64,000 nucleotides of DNA from Amblyornis subalaris. Lineage: Eukaryota > Chordata > Aves > Passeriformes > Ptilonorhynchidae. The translations under genes were made by a program, and so were the position numbers. Positions 1-11,792 of the stretch are shown piece after piece (position 1 is the first letter of the stretch; each line of letters starts with the position of its first letter). The stretch lies in the NCBI GenBank assembly GCA_018881555.1, contig JACAXG010000025.1:8873899-8937898 (forward strand), in the 5' to 3' direction. The notes under the pieces were generated by a model that saw only the letters and a program-made list of their open reading frames with translations, made no database searches and was not told where the DNA came from.

Positions 1-3000
1 GGGAAAACAAGGGTGGCAGGTTGGCAGGAGCATCCCCAACCCCTGGAGCCTACTGAGTGTAACAATCTCCTTGTGCTAAGGAGGCTACAACATAAACACA
101 CACAGACAATTGTCAAGGGTCCAAGGTTTCTGTGTAACCCTAATTTCATCCACCAAGCGCCTCATTCACTCCAGGAGTGAGCTTGCCCACACTCATTTAT
201 CCACAACACTACACTGAAGCAGCAAAACAAACACTAAGAGGTTAGCGATAAGTAAATAGTGCTTTTCTGAATGTTATTTACACCAGACACCATGGATCTG
301 TGCATCTTCCCATTGCAATGGATATTTATATCCTGAAGCATATGGGTTTGACCAAGACTTCAGTCCTGGTTGAGCTCACCAACCCTCACAAATAGCATTG
401 GAGATGCAGACTAATGAAACCAAAGGCGAAGGAACAAATGCAGGCTCAACCTGCTAATTCAGCGATGGGTACCACAAGCCCCATCACCAGCTGGACATTA
501 CTGCCAGCANCCCCCACAGTGCAGCACTGCCATTACAAGAAACACCCTCAGCACTGCATTTTCTCACTCGGGAATTTCTGGGTTCAGAGAACTGGGCAAG
601 GAAGACATGGTTTTGGAAACTGCTGTCTCATGAAGGCAGCTGAAAGCAATCTGGGGCANAAGGATTTCCTGTGGCAGCCCTGGCCAGCCTTTCCTCATTT
701 TCCTTCTCTCTGCTGAAGAAGTGGAGCTGAAATGCAACCACGAGATACAGCTGATGATCCATCAGAAAGCCAAAATGGGCAGTGAGGAGTCATTTCCTGA
801 AAGAGATCTGAAGCTGCATTTCTTAAAATAAAGCCTTTTCTTTTCCAAGTAAGCTCAGCACTACACAAATCTCTTGACTTCTACTTATATCAGCTCCTCA
901 GCCAAGCCTGCCACATGTGGCCTTTTGGATGGAGACCTAGAGCTGGGAATCGGAGCTTTTAGATCCCACTGCCAACTCTGTTACCAATGCAGGGAGAGCT
1001 GTGGGGCAAGGGCTCCTGCCAGATCCTCCCAGAGGCACAGAGCTTCATCCTGAGTGGGGGCAATTGGGATGGGTGTGCCGGTTTCCTTTGAGCCNTGGGC
1101 CCAAATACCATCCCACCACACTGGGCACATGCTCATCTTTGCCTTTGTCACCCCTTAAGTACCTGACACTGAAAGAACTGCAGGAACTGCTAAAAATTCA
1201 TATTATTCCTTAAGCCAGATTGGAAGGTGCGGGCAGTGTCTGTATGTGCATGTGAATCCCCTGGTGTTTTCACCCCTACTGTGCTTCCCTCCAAATCTCT
1301 AACTCAAAAAGGGCCACTGTCCTTTCCTGTGGACCTCCATCTCTTCACATGCAGGTGTTTATTGGGTCTCCCATGGGACACACCAACACCTCTCCCACGG
1401 CAGTGCTCCTCTCTCCGGCCCCTAACAGACGAGACTTGATCACAGATGAAACCCTCCAGATGCAGCTCTCTCCATTTGTTTCCTTTCTCCCCCAAAAGCC
1501 TGATCATCTTCCACTTGGCTCTCCCAACCCTGCCCAGATACCACAAACAGCCACGGGTCCAGAACCAGGAGCTTCTCCCTCACACACATCTTGGCCCATC
1601 TCTGCCCAGATCTACTTATACNACTTTGCACTTCAGCTTTAGGCTCTGGAAGATTTGGAAACATGAGGGGACATATGGCAACCATGCAGAGAAAGGGCCT
1701 GAGAAAAGCTATAGTGCTGCAACCCTTCCACCAACATATGCTGCCTCNAGGAATGACAAGCTTCATCCTCCTGCTCTGATGCCTGAGCACTCCTACCAGC
1801 TCCTACCACTCAAAAAACCTCCAGATATGTTCTTAAAATAAAACTTAGCTCCAAAAACAAAGGTGCATGATCCCAAATCCCTAAACTCCAGGGCCAAATT
1901 CTATCGTTCAGGTCCATCCTTCAAAGGAAAAGCAGGTTAATTCCCATCCTGCTGAAACCCAAGTGGGGTGAATGTCCTTTCAGCTGGACCTCCTTGAGAG
2001 GAGTGGGCTCTGAAGCAGAGAGAGATTCTTCCTCTGCAAAATGCAGTGCTATGGGAGCCTTGCCCAGTTTTGTGTTTGGATGCAAACACGTAATCTGGTG
2101 CAAGTTCACCAAAGGTCCCTGGTTTTGGAACAGATTTCTCTCTTTACAAACTACCTGGAAAAAGTCAGAATATCACTCAAAATAAGACACACCAAAAAAA
2201 AGAGAGAAAGAATGAACACACAGGCTGCACTTCACTTCCCTTTCAGGTTAATTATTTAAATTCAACTTTTTAAACCAAACTGAGCAACATTCACAGGTTG
2301 TCAGTGCATGTCAACAAGAAATGCAGAGACACAGAATTTCGCTCACCTGCTAGTCTGAGGCTTTCATCTGCCTTAAAACCCCAAATACAATATTCATTTC
2401 CAAATGTGCCTTTCTGTTAATTACTATCACCAGACAGACCAAATTCGAGCACCAAACTCAGTGAGATGCTGGGCAGTAGAGCATTTAAAGCAAGTTTGTT
2501 CTAAGATCATCTAAGCTTTATTTTCTGAGTTCATGTTGGTGGGGATTTTTTGGAGCTTTCTACAGGGCTCCTGGCCATGGGAGGGGGCAGCTGCAGCAGG
2601 ACAGGGGGTTTAGGTACGTGCATGCATCTTCAGATGACACCTCCATTTGCAACCCACATGCTGTGCCACTTTAAGAGCAGAGCCCCAAGGACGGAGCTCT
2701 GGCTCCCATAAGGATGTCAAAGACGTCACTTCTGTATCCTTTAATTCTGCCCAGGCATTTAATGCCTCATTANCATGCATTAACACTTGCAAAAGGTCTG
2801 CTCAGGGACAAGGAGAAACCGCAGTGAAAAGAGGCAGGAACAGCGGCGCTCTGTGCGGGTTGGTCCTCAAGGAGCTGCTGCCAGATTTGGGGAGAGCTGC
2901 AAGGCTTGGACAGCAATGAGAGCCTGGGCAGGGAGAAAGGAGGGGTGAAAAAGGGCAGCTTTGCCCTTTCGTGCCAGGAATAGAGACTCTGGGAGAGCAG

Positions 3001-3202
3001 TACTCGATACACTGGGGAGACAATGTCCAACTCTGCTGTTTCAGTGAAAAGCCAACACAAACCCTCGGTGTGAGCAAGGCGGGGCAGGCAGGGTATGCCT
3101 GCTGCCAGGAACACCAAGGAACACGAGGAATAAGCAGCACTGAGCACAAACACACATGGAAGCATCATTTGTGTTCCTGTGAGAAATCCATGCAAAGATC
3201 AT

Positions 3203-3260
3203 NAAGTATCTTGAGTTGAAAGGGACCCATAAGGACTATAGAGTCCAACTCCACAATAAT
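3203..3260 (-). mobile_element. CR1 retrotransposon 3' tail fragment
   Basis: The plus strand reads gagttgaaagggacccataa followed by ggactatagagtccaactcc. This is the antisense form of the conserved CR1 3' end, which in sense reads roughly GGACTC-ATGATC-CTTGTGGGTCCCTTCCAACTC. It is a short 5'-truncated remnant, normal for CR1 in birds. The final octamer repeat is not preserved. Confidence 0.7.
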
Positions 3261-6200
3261 CAGTAATATTCAACAGGGAACAATGTAATGCTAATGCCTG
3301 GTGGTGTAATACCAAATACTACATTTAACTGTTGTGAAAGAAATCCAGAGGAGCATACACATGGAGCACAGAGCATTCTAGCTAAGAACCATCCACCTGC
3401 GCTGACCTGCAGCCACCTCTGACCTGAAGCACAGCACGGGGGTCGTTGGCAGCNCAATTAGAGGGGGGACCAGGCATTTTTACATTGCAGCTACAAGCAC
3501 TAGCCATGCTTTCACAGGTCANAGCCAGCAGACAAAGGTCACCCCATGCCGTTTGTGCCAGCCCAGAGGCCATTTGAACTCTGGAATCTTCAGCCTTTTG
3601 AAGGGGCACAGAGCAGAATGGGGAGGCACATGCTCTTGGAAGACAGCGGCACATGACTCAATATTAAACTGAAAAGAGAAGAGAAACCAGGTTAAAGAGG
3701 GAAAAAGTAAATTCAGAGAGGAAGAAGAAGAGAGAGATTGGGGAAGGATGGAAATGATGCCCTGGGAGGAAGTGGTTTCGGGAGCCTCCTGAGGACCGGA
3801 GATGTGAGCAAACACATGCACTGATTCAGCCCCATGCTCCTCCAAAAGGCCACTGAGGATTTGTGTGCCACACTTCATGAAGATGAAATTTGGAATGCAA
3901 ACACCTCCCACCTGGCTCTCAGCCTGTCTCTGCATCGGGCCCATGAGCCCCAGCTCCGGGAGATGGGCACACCCAGACACCGGGGGACACCCTTCTGAAT
4001 TTGGTCCCGGCTGATGCTCAGTAACCTGTTGCCTGCAAAGAAAAGTCAAACACTGCTACAGAGGAATGCTAGTGCCAGACAGCCACTCACACAACCCAAA
4101 GGTGGAATTTCCCTCCACCCTTTCAAACTGTCTGGGAGCTCAGGGCTGGGTGTCCCTGCTTCCCATCACAGAAGGAGCACCCAGGCGCAGGGTTCGATGC
4201 AAGCACAGGGCACTGCAGGCTGCCCGCAGCGGGTAAGAGCGTCCGTACACAGCCCTGTGGTTCCTTCTCCTCTTCACACTGTGTAAAGAGCAGAGACTTT
4301 CTCAATGACACTCCACACTAAAGGCTGAGAGGTTTCAAGTGTTGCTCTCAGAGCTCACTGCTGTCTGGCAAAGCACAGCCAGACCCAAGGCACTGTGGGA
4401 AGCAGCCCGGGATGACCCCAGGGCTCAGACTCCAGCTCCTGTGACCAGAACAATGCCTAAAAGACAACATCCCGCATGTGTCAGCAGCAGCAGGCGCCTC
4501 CACAGTTCCTTCCTCACCTGTGGAAATGTTTTCTAAATCACTGCTTGAGCAATCACGTTCTGCTGNTCCAAAATGTTGCAACAGCATGGCAGCCCCACGC
4601 TCTGCAGGAGGGCAAGCGGGAGTGCAGGAATACCAACAGCTCAACAGCTGGCAACAGAAAAGATCGAGTTTATAGAAACACAAATTTAAAAAAANAAAAG
4701 GCCTTTTTCCTGATTTGGGACTTAGAACTCAGATGTCATGCAGCCAAATGACACGACACAGAGCCAAGCAGCATCTGGAGGGAGCTTGCAAGCAAGGCAA
4801 GAGCTGGAGAGGGCCATGCCCAACCAGTAGTGACACCAGGCACAGGTGCTCTGGCCTCAGATCCTCACTGCTATGGGACNCAGAAAGTCAGAGGTTTGTT
4901 TTTGCTTCTTATTCGGGGGGATTATTTTGTTTTATCCATTTATTCTCTGGCATGCAGACATCTCGGGACAAGACCTTCAGCTGAGCAGCTCCTGCAGGTG
5001 ATAAAAGCAAAGGCCAAATGAGAATGCTGCTAGGAGAAAGGCTTTTAGGAAGCTCTAGGATAACTGTGCAGTCTGACTGAGTCTTAATCACACTGTAAAA
5101 GAGAGATGATACCACAGTGCCACCTCCTTGTTGTTTGTTCTGGCCATAAGGTCCCCTGGGCTATGCAGTGGCTCTGTAGCCAAGAGACTTCAAGGTGCCT
5201 GAAACCAGATTTATGGGTTGGTAAGCAGTGATGGGCACTCTGTGCCCCACACAGTGTGACAACATATTCATANTTCTGTGTTTTCTAGCCCAGACTCAGC
5301 TCGTTTTTAGCTCCCTGTCCCATAGTCTGCTCTTTGGCAGGAAAAGGGACACTCACAGTCCTACAATACCCTAATGGTATGGGGTTTTGTCCCAGAGGAC
5401 TTTACTCAGTTCTGCTCACCCCAAACCACCCTCTCATGCCCTGCGNCCCGAAAACACCCACAACCACGGACCCCGAGCCCCCAGCCTGCTATTAATGACT
5501 GACACTACTTACAAAGCAACTGGTACTGTGAGGTTGCAGCACAGTGACCCGAGCTGACACTGCCTCCTCTGTCACCAAAAAAAGCTTCAAATATGCTGGT
5601 AGATGTGTGCTCCCCATCCTCCTCCCACACGGGAAGCAGAGGGATTGACCTGCAGGGCAGCTGCCCCAGGGACATAGCTGCATCTCCCTGCAGCTGCCTG
5701 GCTTACAGCTGCACNAGCACTTAGCAACAGCCAAAGGATTATTTTTAACTTCCATATTTATATGGTCCTTTTGTATCTCTCCTTCAGGTCCTTTTTTACT
5801 AGGCAGTGCTCAGAAAAGCCTAAAGATAACAAGNCTTGATGTGACTTAAAAGGAAACATTGCAGATGTGGTTTAGGCTCTGTTCCCTCTCCTCTTTCTGC
5901 CACAGGCCATCCTCTTCCCTTCTGGCAGGGGTACATTTGTTTAATGCCACTCCACCCACAGCACAGCCACAGACAGTGGGCACAAAAGAAGCTCTCCTTC
6001 CTCCCCAAACCACACTCAACCATCACCTGCACCTCAGAGGTTAATAAATCAAATACTACCCATTTTTTTCTTAACAGCAGCTTCTGCTAAAAGTTTACAC
6101 ATTAGGAGTGAAGAGAATTAAGACCAAGAAAAAATGCTGGTGTGTGTCTGAAAGACGTGGATCACTTTTATTCTCACACCTGAGCTTTCAGATGCACACC

Positions 6201-9200
6201 AGCATACTCCATCCAGGAGGCAGTTATTATTACCATCCAGGACAGTAGTTGTTATTCACCACTGGGTAGGTGAATAATAACTACAAAAGTATGTGTGGAA
6301 GAAAGTCTATTTCCACAAGATGTGTCCATAGGCACAGTGATTTTTACCCCAACAGGCCCCATCTGAAACCCCTGGGTGGAGATACCAGCGAGGCCATCAC
6401 ACTCAAGTGCTACTCTCAAAGCATGGGGTTCTAATGCAGAACCAGAAACTGGGGTGCTGGCGCTGAGCCATCATCCCAGCAGATCCCCTCAAACACAGCG
6501 CTGTTAAATGTGGTATGGAACGCCAAAAACAAATTGCAAAAGCAAGAGTGAGATTTCTAACTTGAGGCTGTGTTCAAACAGACCAAAAAAACCAGCCCGA
6601 TCTCCCTAGGCCTTAGTACAGGCTAAAACCTCCCTGAACTTCCCCATTTACTAAAACCAAGAGAGGAAGCATTCAGAAGCAAATACTGAGGACTTGTAAG
6701 AACTGAGCAGTTTTTGAGGTGGTTTCTGCACGGCTGGAGTCGCATGGCACGTCAGCTTGGCTATTCTCTGCAAAACAGACCCTGGATTTTCAATGAGCTG
6801 TCTCTTCCCACATCCCATCTGAGAAGTGACTCTCGCACTTGCATGCACTTGAAGATTTGACACCTGATGTTTTACTGCTGACCTGAGCTTTTTGTGTCAC
6901 TGGAAGCCCNGTGCCAGCAAGGGAAGCCAGACCAGCTCCTGTGCTCCGAGGCATCACCACTGTGCTGTGTGTTAGCCAGCCACGATCTTCAGTCACCTTA
7001 GCCAGTCCAGATGCTCACAGCTGCTTACAAGCTAGGGAGACATTAAAGGGCCTCATTTACAGATGCAAAAGTGTTTATAAATCTGATTTATTGTCTAATT
7101 CTAAAAAAAAAAGAAGAAAAGAAACCACAAAAGCCTTGATCCCACAAAGCTGCACCAGCATCAGTAGCTGCCGTGTTGCTCAGGCAGTATGGATTTTCAG
7201 GACAAAATCCTTTGTGTTTTTAGGGGGAGGAATGGCTGCAGCATGATGAGTGCTCTTCTGTAATTAGTGACATGCCTGTGCACAACCAGAGTCCTGGGCT
7301 GAAGAGCACACAAATAACACCCACACAGGGAGATGGGGAACAGTGGTGATGGGTAACAGGAAATTTCTTTAGAGACCCATATGATGCCATATAACTCTCT
7401 GTCCCCCCATCAAAAAAAAAAAATAGGTCTGGAGCACTGAAGCTAATGAAGCTTGGCCTCCAAAGAGCCAGTCTCTCTTCATTAGAGGCAAATGTGTGAT
7501 GCCCTTACTGGGGCCTCTCCTTCCTTCTGCCACCTAGTTTTATGGGACCTTCAGGAATGCAATTAGGGCAGAGATGTTTTCTCCTTTGTCAAACTGCCTG
7601 GCAGGCAGCCAAGGAGTTCAAAAGCCTGTGGGTTGTGCAGCCAGCTGCCCCTTCCCCAGCCCAGCTGCATGCAAGAGGGCTTTCAGCCCCTCTCCCACAG
7701 CCACCCACATTTCAGAGTAGAGAGGCCAGAGTGATGTGCCGAAGGTCTCAATGCAGAAAGGCAACCTGTCCATCCAAAGAACTGGGAGTAAAGCATTTGA
7801 GGGTTTGGGAAGCAACTGCCTGCTTTGTCAGAGCACAGTGCTGCAGATAACCCAGCTGCATTTCTTTAGGAAGAACAGAGCACTTGTGTAAACCATCCCC
7901 TATGGCCCTTCCAGAAGATGGATTCATGGTTTGAAACAGCTACTCTGGAGCTGTTGACTGAACCTGGGGAGTGGCAGAACAAACGCCACTTATTAGTGAC
8001 TAAGTGACACTGACTAGGAGTTGGATGCAACTTGAATCAACATTTAGTCCACATTATAAATTAGTCCTTTTCCCACCTGCCTCACAGATGCAGGAGGCAC
8101 GTTAAACCTCCCGCTGACAGCAATTAAATTCTTGCTTCTTCTTTAGATTATCTCCCACACAAAATCTGCTTCTCCTCTTCACGGGGGGACTACAGTAGGA
8201 CAGGAACCTTAAGCAGCACTGTCTGCAGGCATCTCTCCTCTCAAATGCTGACAAAATGAGGTGCCAATATTCATAAATGGATCCAGGAATGAAAATCGTT
8301 TTTCCCGGCAAAGGACCAAATACCAAGAGACAAAAAATGAGTTCATTTCAGAGTATTTCAACCTCNCTATGGCTTTTGCCAGGAATACAGGAGACCTGAG
8401 CACAACATGCCACCCATCCCTGTGCCATGGCAGTGACTCGATTGGAACAGCTTCACTATGGACCATAGAAGGAAGAAATGCCCAGGCTGGTTGGCGATGG
8501 GCTCAGGGGCCTCTGAGCTGAGGCATGCCAAAAACCACAGCCACACATGTGCAAAGCAGTTTGCATGAGTGGATTTTCACCTCCCAGCTCCGAAAATTAT
8601 GCTTTCCTCCTGGTACTCCCCCAGACCTCAGCTCGGGTCAGAATGGCTGCTTTCCCACTAGCTCTGTCTGGGATGAGCACTCAGAGGTTCATGAGCCCAT
8701 CCTGTTCAACAGCTTGGGCAGGTGTAAATGTGTTTCNTGGGGGACACTGCAGCCTGTGTGCTAAAACTGAGGTTGGGTTCCACTGGGGTGAAATCACCGT
8801 TCAAAACACAATCAAAAAGGCACTGAGGGGCATCAACTGCCTTCTATGCAACCAGAGGAAACAAAGAGTATACATAAAAACCTTGACAGCAGTGATGAGT
8901 TCCCCTCATGGGTCCAAGCCAAGAAACTCCCAAGCAAGGGCAGAGACAATAATTTGCAACAAAATGACAGCTCCCTACAGGCTGCTTTTTTGGTTTGTGC
9001 ATTAGCTAAAACCTGTCGGTCTCCTCCTGCAGTGGGATTCAGCCTGCGAGAAGGATGAGCACGGGGATCTCAGAGCCTTTCAGGGACAGACACTGTGCCC
9101 TGGAAAAGACAGTGAGGGCAAGGTGTCATTTTACTCCCTAGCAGAAACAAAAGCAGCAACCTGACACCCAGTAGCTGCCCTGGGAATCAACCTGCCCTCA

Positions 9201-10569
9201 AGGCGTCACCCAAACTCTTCTGGTTGCCAAGTGCACATGTGCTGGTGGACACAGGTTCAGTGCTGAGCTAAACACCTGGTCTTTTTCCAGAAGGCCCCAT
9301 TTGTAGGGGGGAGAGGGCTCGGTCTGCTGCAAGCACCCAGGGGTGTTTGTGCAGCAGAGGGCTGTTTGTTAGGGGCAGCTCCGGGTACAGCCCTGCCATG
9401 CAAGCTAACACACTTCTGGTGGGTTGGTGAAATCCCAAACCTCTTGGCCTGACAAAACCACCTCAAAATGTTGTGTCACTGGGACAGTGTTTGCTACAAC
9501 TCAGATTTAGCATCACAAATGCTGGAATTTAAGAAAAAAAAAAGAAAAAGCCAACAAACCATCAGCAACAGAAATACCAGGAGGCACAGGGAGAACCACC
9601 CCACGCAGCCATGCCAGACTCCATCCCATCCCTCGAGCAAAGAGGCTGCTTGGGCTCAGCCTACCCTTTGTTTTCTTTCATAGCTATAAAAAGGACTTCT
9701 AAATTACTTTAAAAAACTTTTGGCAAATCCCAAACCAGCTATGCTGCTCTTCCCAGCACCAGACGCCCTCCACAGGGACAGAAGCAAGCAGGTGCAAGAG
9801 AAGATACACAACTTGCTTTCCGGTGGAGCAGCAGAGCTCTGGCCCTCCTGCTGAAAANGAAATTTGAGCAGAGGGGTGTTCTTCTCTTGTAGCAACTGCT
9901 ACGCCAGTAACTTCCAACCTCTCTTTATAGCATCGCTGCCCTGCCTGCTATTAAATATATTCCTTTTGGGTGGGATGATGCTATCAAAGCAATATGGTCC
10001 TCTGGAGAACCCCCAGGCAGTACTGCTCTTAATTACTTCACAGTNGAGTTTAAATTTTCCCCCATCTACTTTCAAACACCTTTTTCCTGCTTGCTCACCC
10101 CTCTTTCCACTCCTGCATCACCGGGGAGAGCCCCAGNCCTCCCAACCTGGGCAGTCGCTGTCAGGATGGTACCAGCCTTTGTCACTGCTCTGCAGCAGGG
10201 AGCTCCAGGGGAATTCCAAACCTAGAGTGTCACCTTCCTCATCGTCAGCAGTGGCAAAACATCACCAGCCAGGCTACAGGAAAATTAACACAAACATCCT
10301 CTATCCTCCTAACAACACAATCATCTCAAACAGCCAGAAACTTGCAGCCAAAGAGTTGCACTCACTGCCCAGCTCTGAAACATGCAGGGCAAGATAAACA
10401 GCACTGGAAAAAAACCACCACCTCCCAGAAGAAAACATAAAAAGTAACTAGGTTTTCCAACCTTACACTTGTTTGGAATTTTTGTCCAAGNTTTTCAGCT
10501 ACGGAAATGTTTTACTTGCTTGAAAGCAGGCAAATTTTAAAGAATAACCCTTTGCCCTGATCCAACTGA

Positions 10570-10630
10570 GGGAATTATGTCCAAGGGCTAATCCAGGCAA
10601 TTATGTTCAAGGTAAATTATTTGACCTTGG
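10570..10630. repeat. Imperfect 17-bp direct repeat beside nuclear-receptor-like half-sites
   Basis: GGGAATTATGTCCAAGG (10570-10586) recurs as GGCAATTATGTTCAAGG (10596-10612), two mismatches, offset 26 bases. TTCAAGGTAA and TGACCTTGG (10622-10630) then face each other as inverted AAGGT/ACCTT half-sites of the kind bound by monomeric nuclear receptors. Whether it is regulatory is inference; it lies about 0.75 kb into intron 10. Confidence 0.4.
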
Positions 10631-11362
10631 ACTGATGAGGCTTTAAAACCATTTTAGCAAACACAGCTAAATAACTCTTCTACCTTTGTTTAAGCAAAGC
10701 TGACTGGCTACAGCTTTCCCAGTGAATGACTTGTTTTCCCAGTGGGAAGAAAAATCTATACATAAAAGCTTTAGGAATCTTTAATACAGCTTTTCTCTAA
10801 TAAGTAACAGCCTGAAACACAATCTTTCCTCTCACCTGTGACACAACAGGGGATTATGCCAAATACTTCATCTTTACAAAAAAAGATTGTTTCTGCCTAG
10901 TCACGGAAGGATGGCACACGTAGAAAAAATCCAACCTACAAAAACATGAAAAAGGCTCAGAGGATTCAAGCCTGTGCTGGTTTACTCTTTCCTAAGGATA
11001 TCTACCGGTGTGCAAGACATGTGCATAGTTACGTCAAAATAACACCACCAAAGCCAAGACTCTGCTCATCTCCGTGGGACCCAGGCAGCAGGCAAGCCTN
11101 CAGGGAGAGAGCCTGTCACTCCAATGCTGGAAACCCAGTCCTGATGAGGATAATGCAATTTCTGCTCTTTACTGTGGATGCCCTTAAACCTCTCCCACCT
11201 TTTTCCCATAAGGAAAAGAAAGGGAGCACAGACTCCTCCAGAAACAGGGCAGATTTGGGCAGGCGCACACACCCTGCACGCTCCAGTCCAGCAGCTTCCC
11301 CATTTCAGGGCGGTTTCCCTACCGCCACGGCGCGGAAGGCACNAGGGAGGAAAGGCTCCTAC

Positions 11363-11792
11363 CTGAGCAGAGGACTCCCTTGTACCTGGCGCAGGAGAAG
11401 TCGTCGCACTCGCAGAAGGGCCCGTAGATGTTCCCGAACTCGCTCTCGTAGCACAGGCACTGGTTGCAGCTGCACTCCCCCCTGCCGCTGCACAGGGGCT
11501 TGCCCTCGGCCTCGCGGCANAGGGCGTGGTGCAGGTCCCCGCTGGCCCCCTCCTCGCACTCGCAGCGGGCCCCCAGGTAGCCGGGGTCGCAGTCGCAGAG
11601 CCCGCAGGCGTAGGTGCCGTTGCCGCTGCATTTGCCGCTGGCCNGCGCGGCGCGGCCGGTGCAGCCGCACAGGCAGCTGTAGGTCACGGCCACCTCCAGC
11701 GTGTCCCGAAAGCCGGCCGGCTTGATGGTGAAGGTGTGCGACGCGTCCTCGGCGGGGCAGCTCCGCGCCTCCACGGCCACCTCGAAGGACAC
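11363..11792 (-). CDS. ITGB5: ITGB5 coding exon 10 (hybrid end, I-EGF1, I-EGF2)
   Basis: The largest exon: 143 codons plus one base (acceptor CCCTCCAG, donor GTAGGA). It begins [21 protein letters not shown] cysteine-dense region follows: CLCGC, then [20 protein letters not shown] and ARCECEE (I-EGF1), then [40 protein letters not shown] and [13 protein letters not shown] (I-EGF2 and the start of I-EGF3). These modules form the leg at the integrin knee. The exon is far richer in G+C than its flanking introns. Two N calls: 11520 is silent (CTN, Leu); 11644 makes one residue unknown in the variable loop before ASGKCSG. Confidence 0.96.

Larger units (their letters stand above)
1..11362 (-). other. 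ITGB5: ITGB5 intron 10 (incomplete)
   Basis: Intronic sequence 3' of exon 10, which opens with the GTAGGA donor at 11362. I looked on the minus strand for the remaining I-EGF (CHCGEC-type), beta-tail, membrane and NPLY-tail exons and found none, so the next exon must lie beyond the left edge. It contains one CR1 tail fragment near 3.2 kb and a small repeat cluster near 10.6 kb. The many open frames here carry no recognisable protein. Confidence 0.75.
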
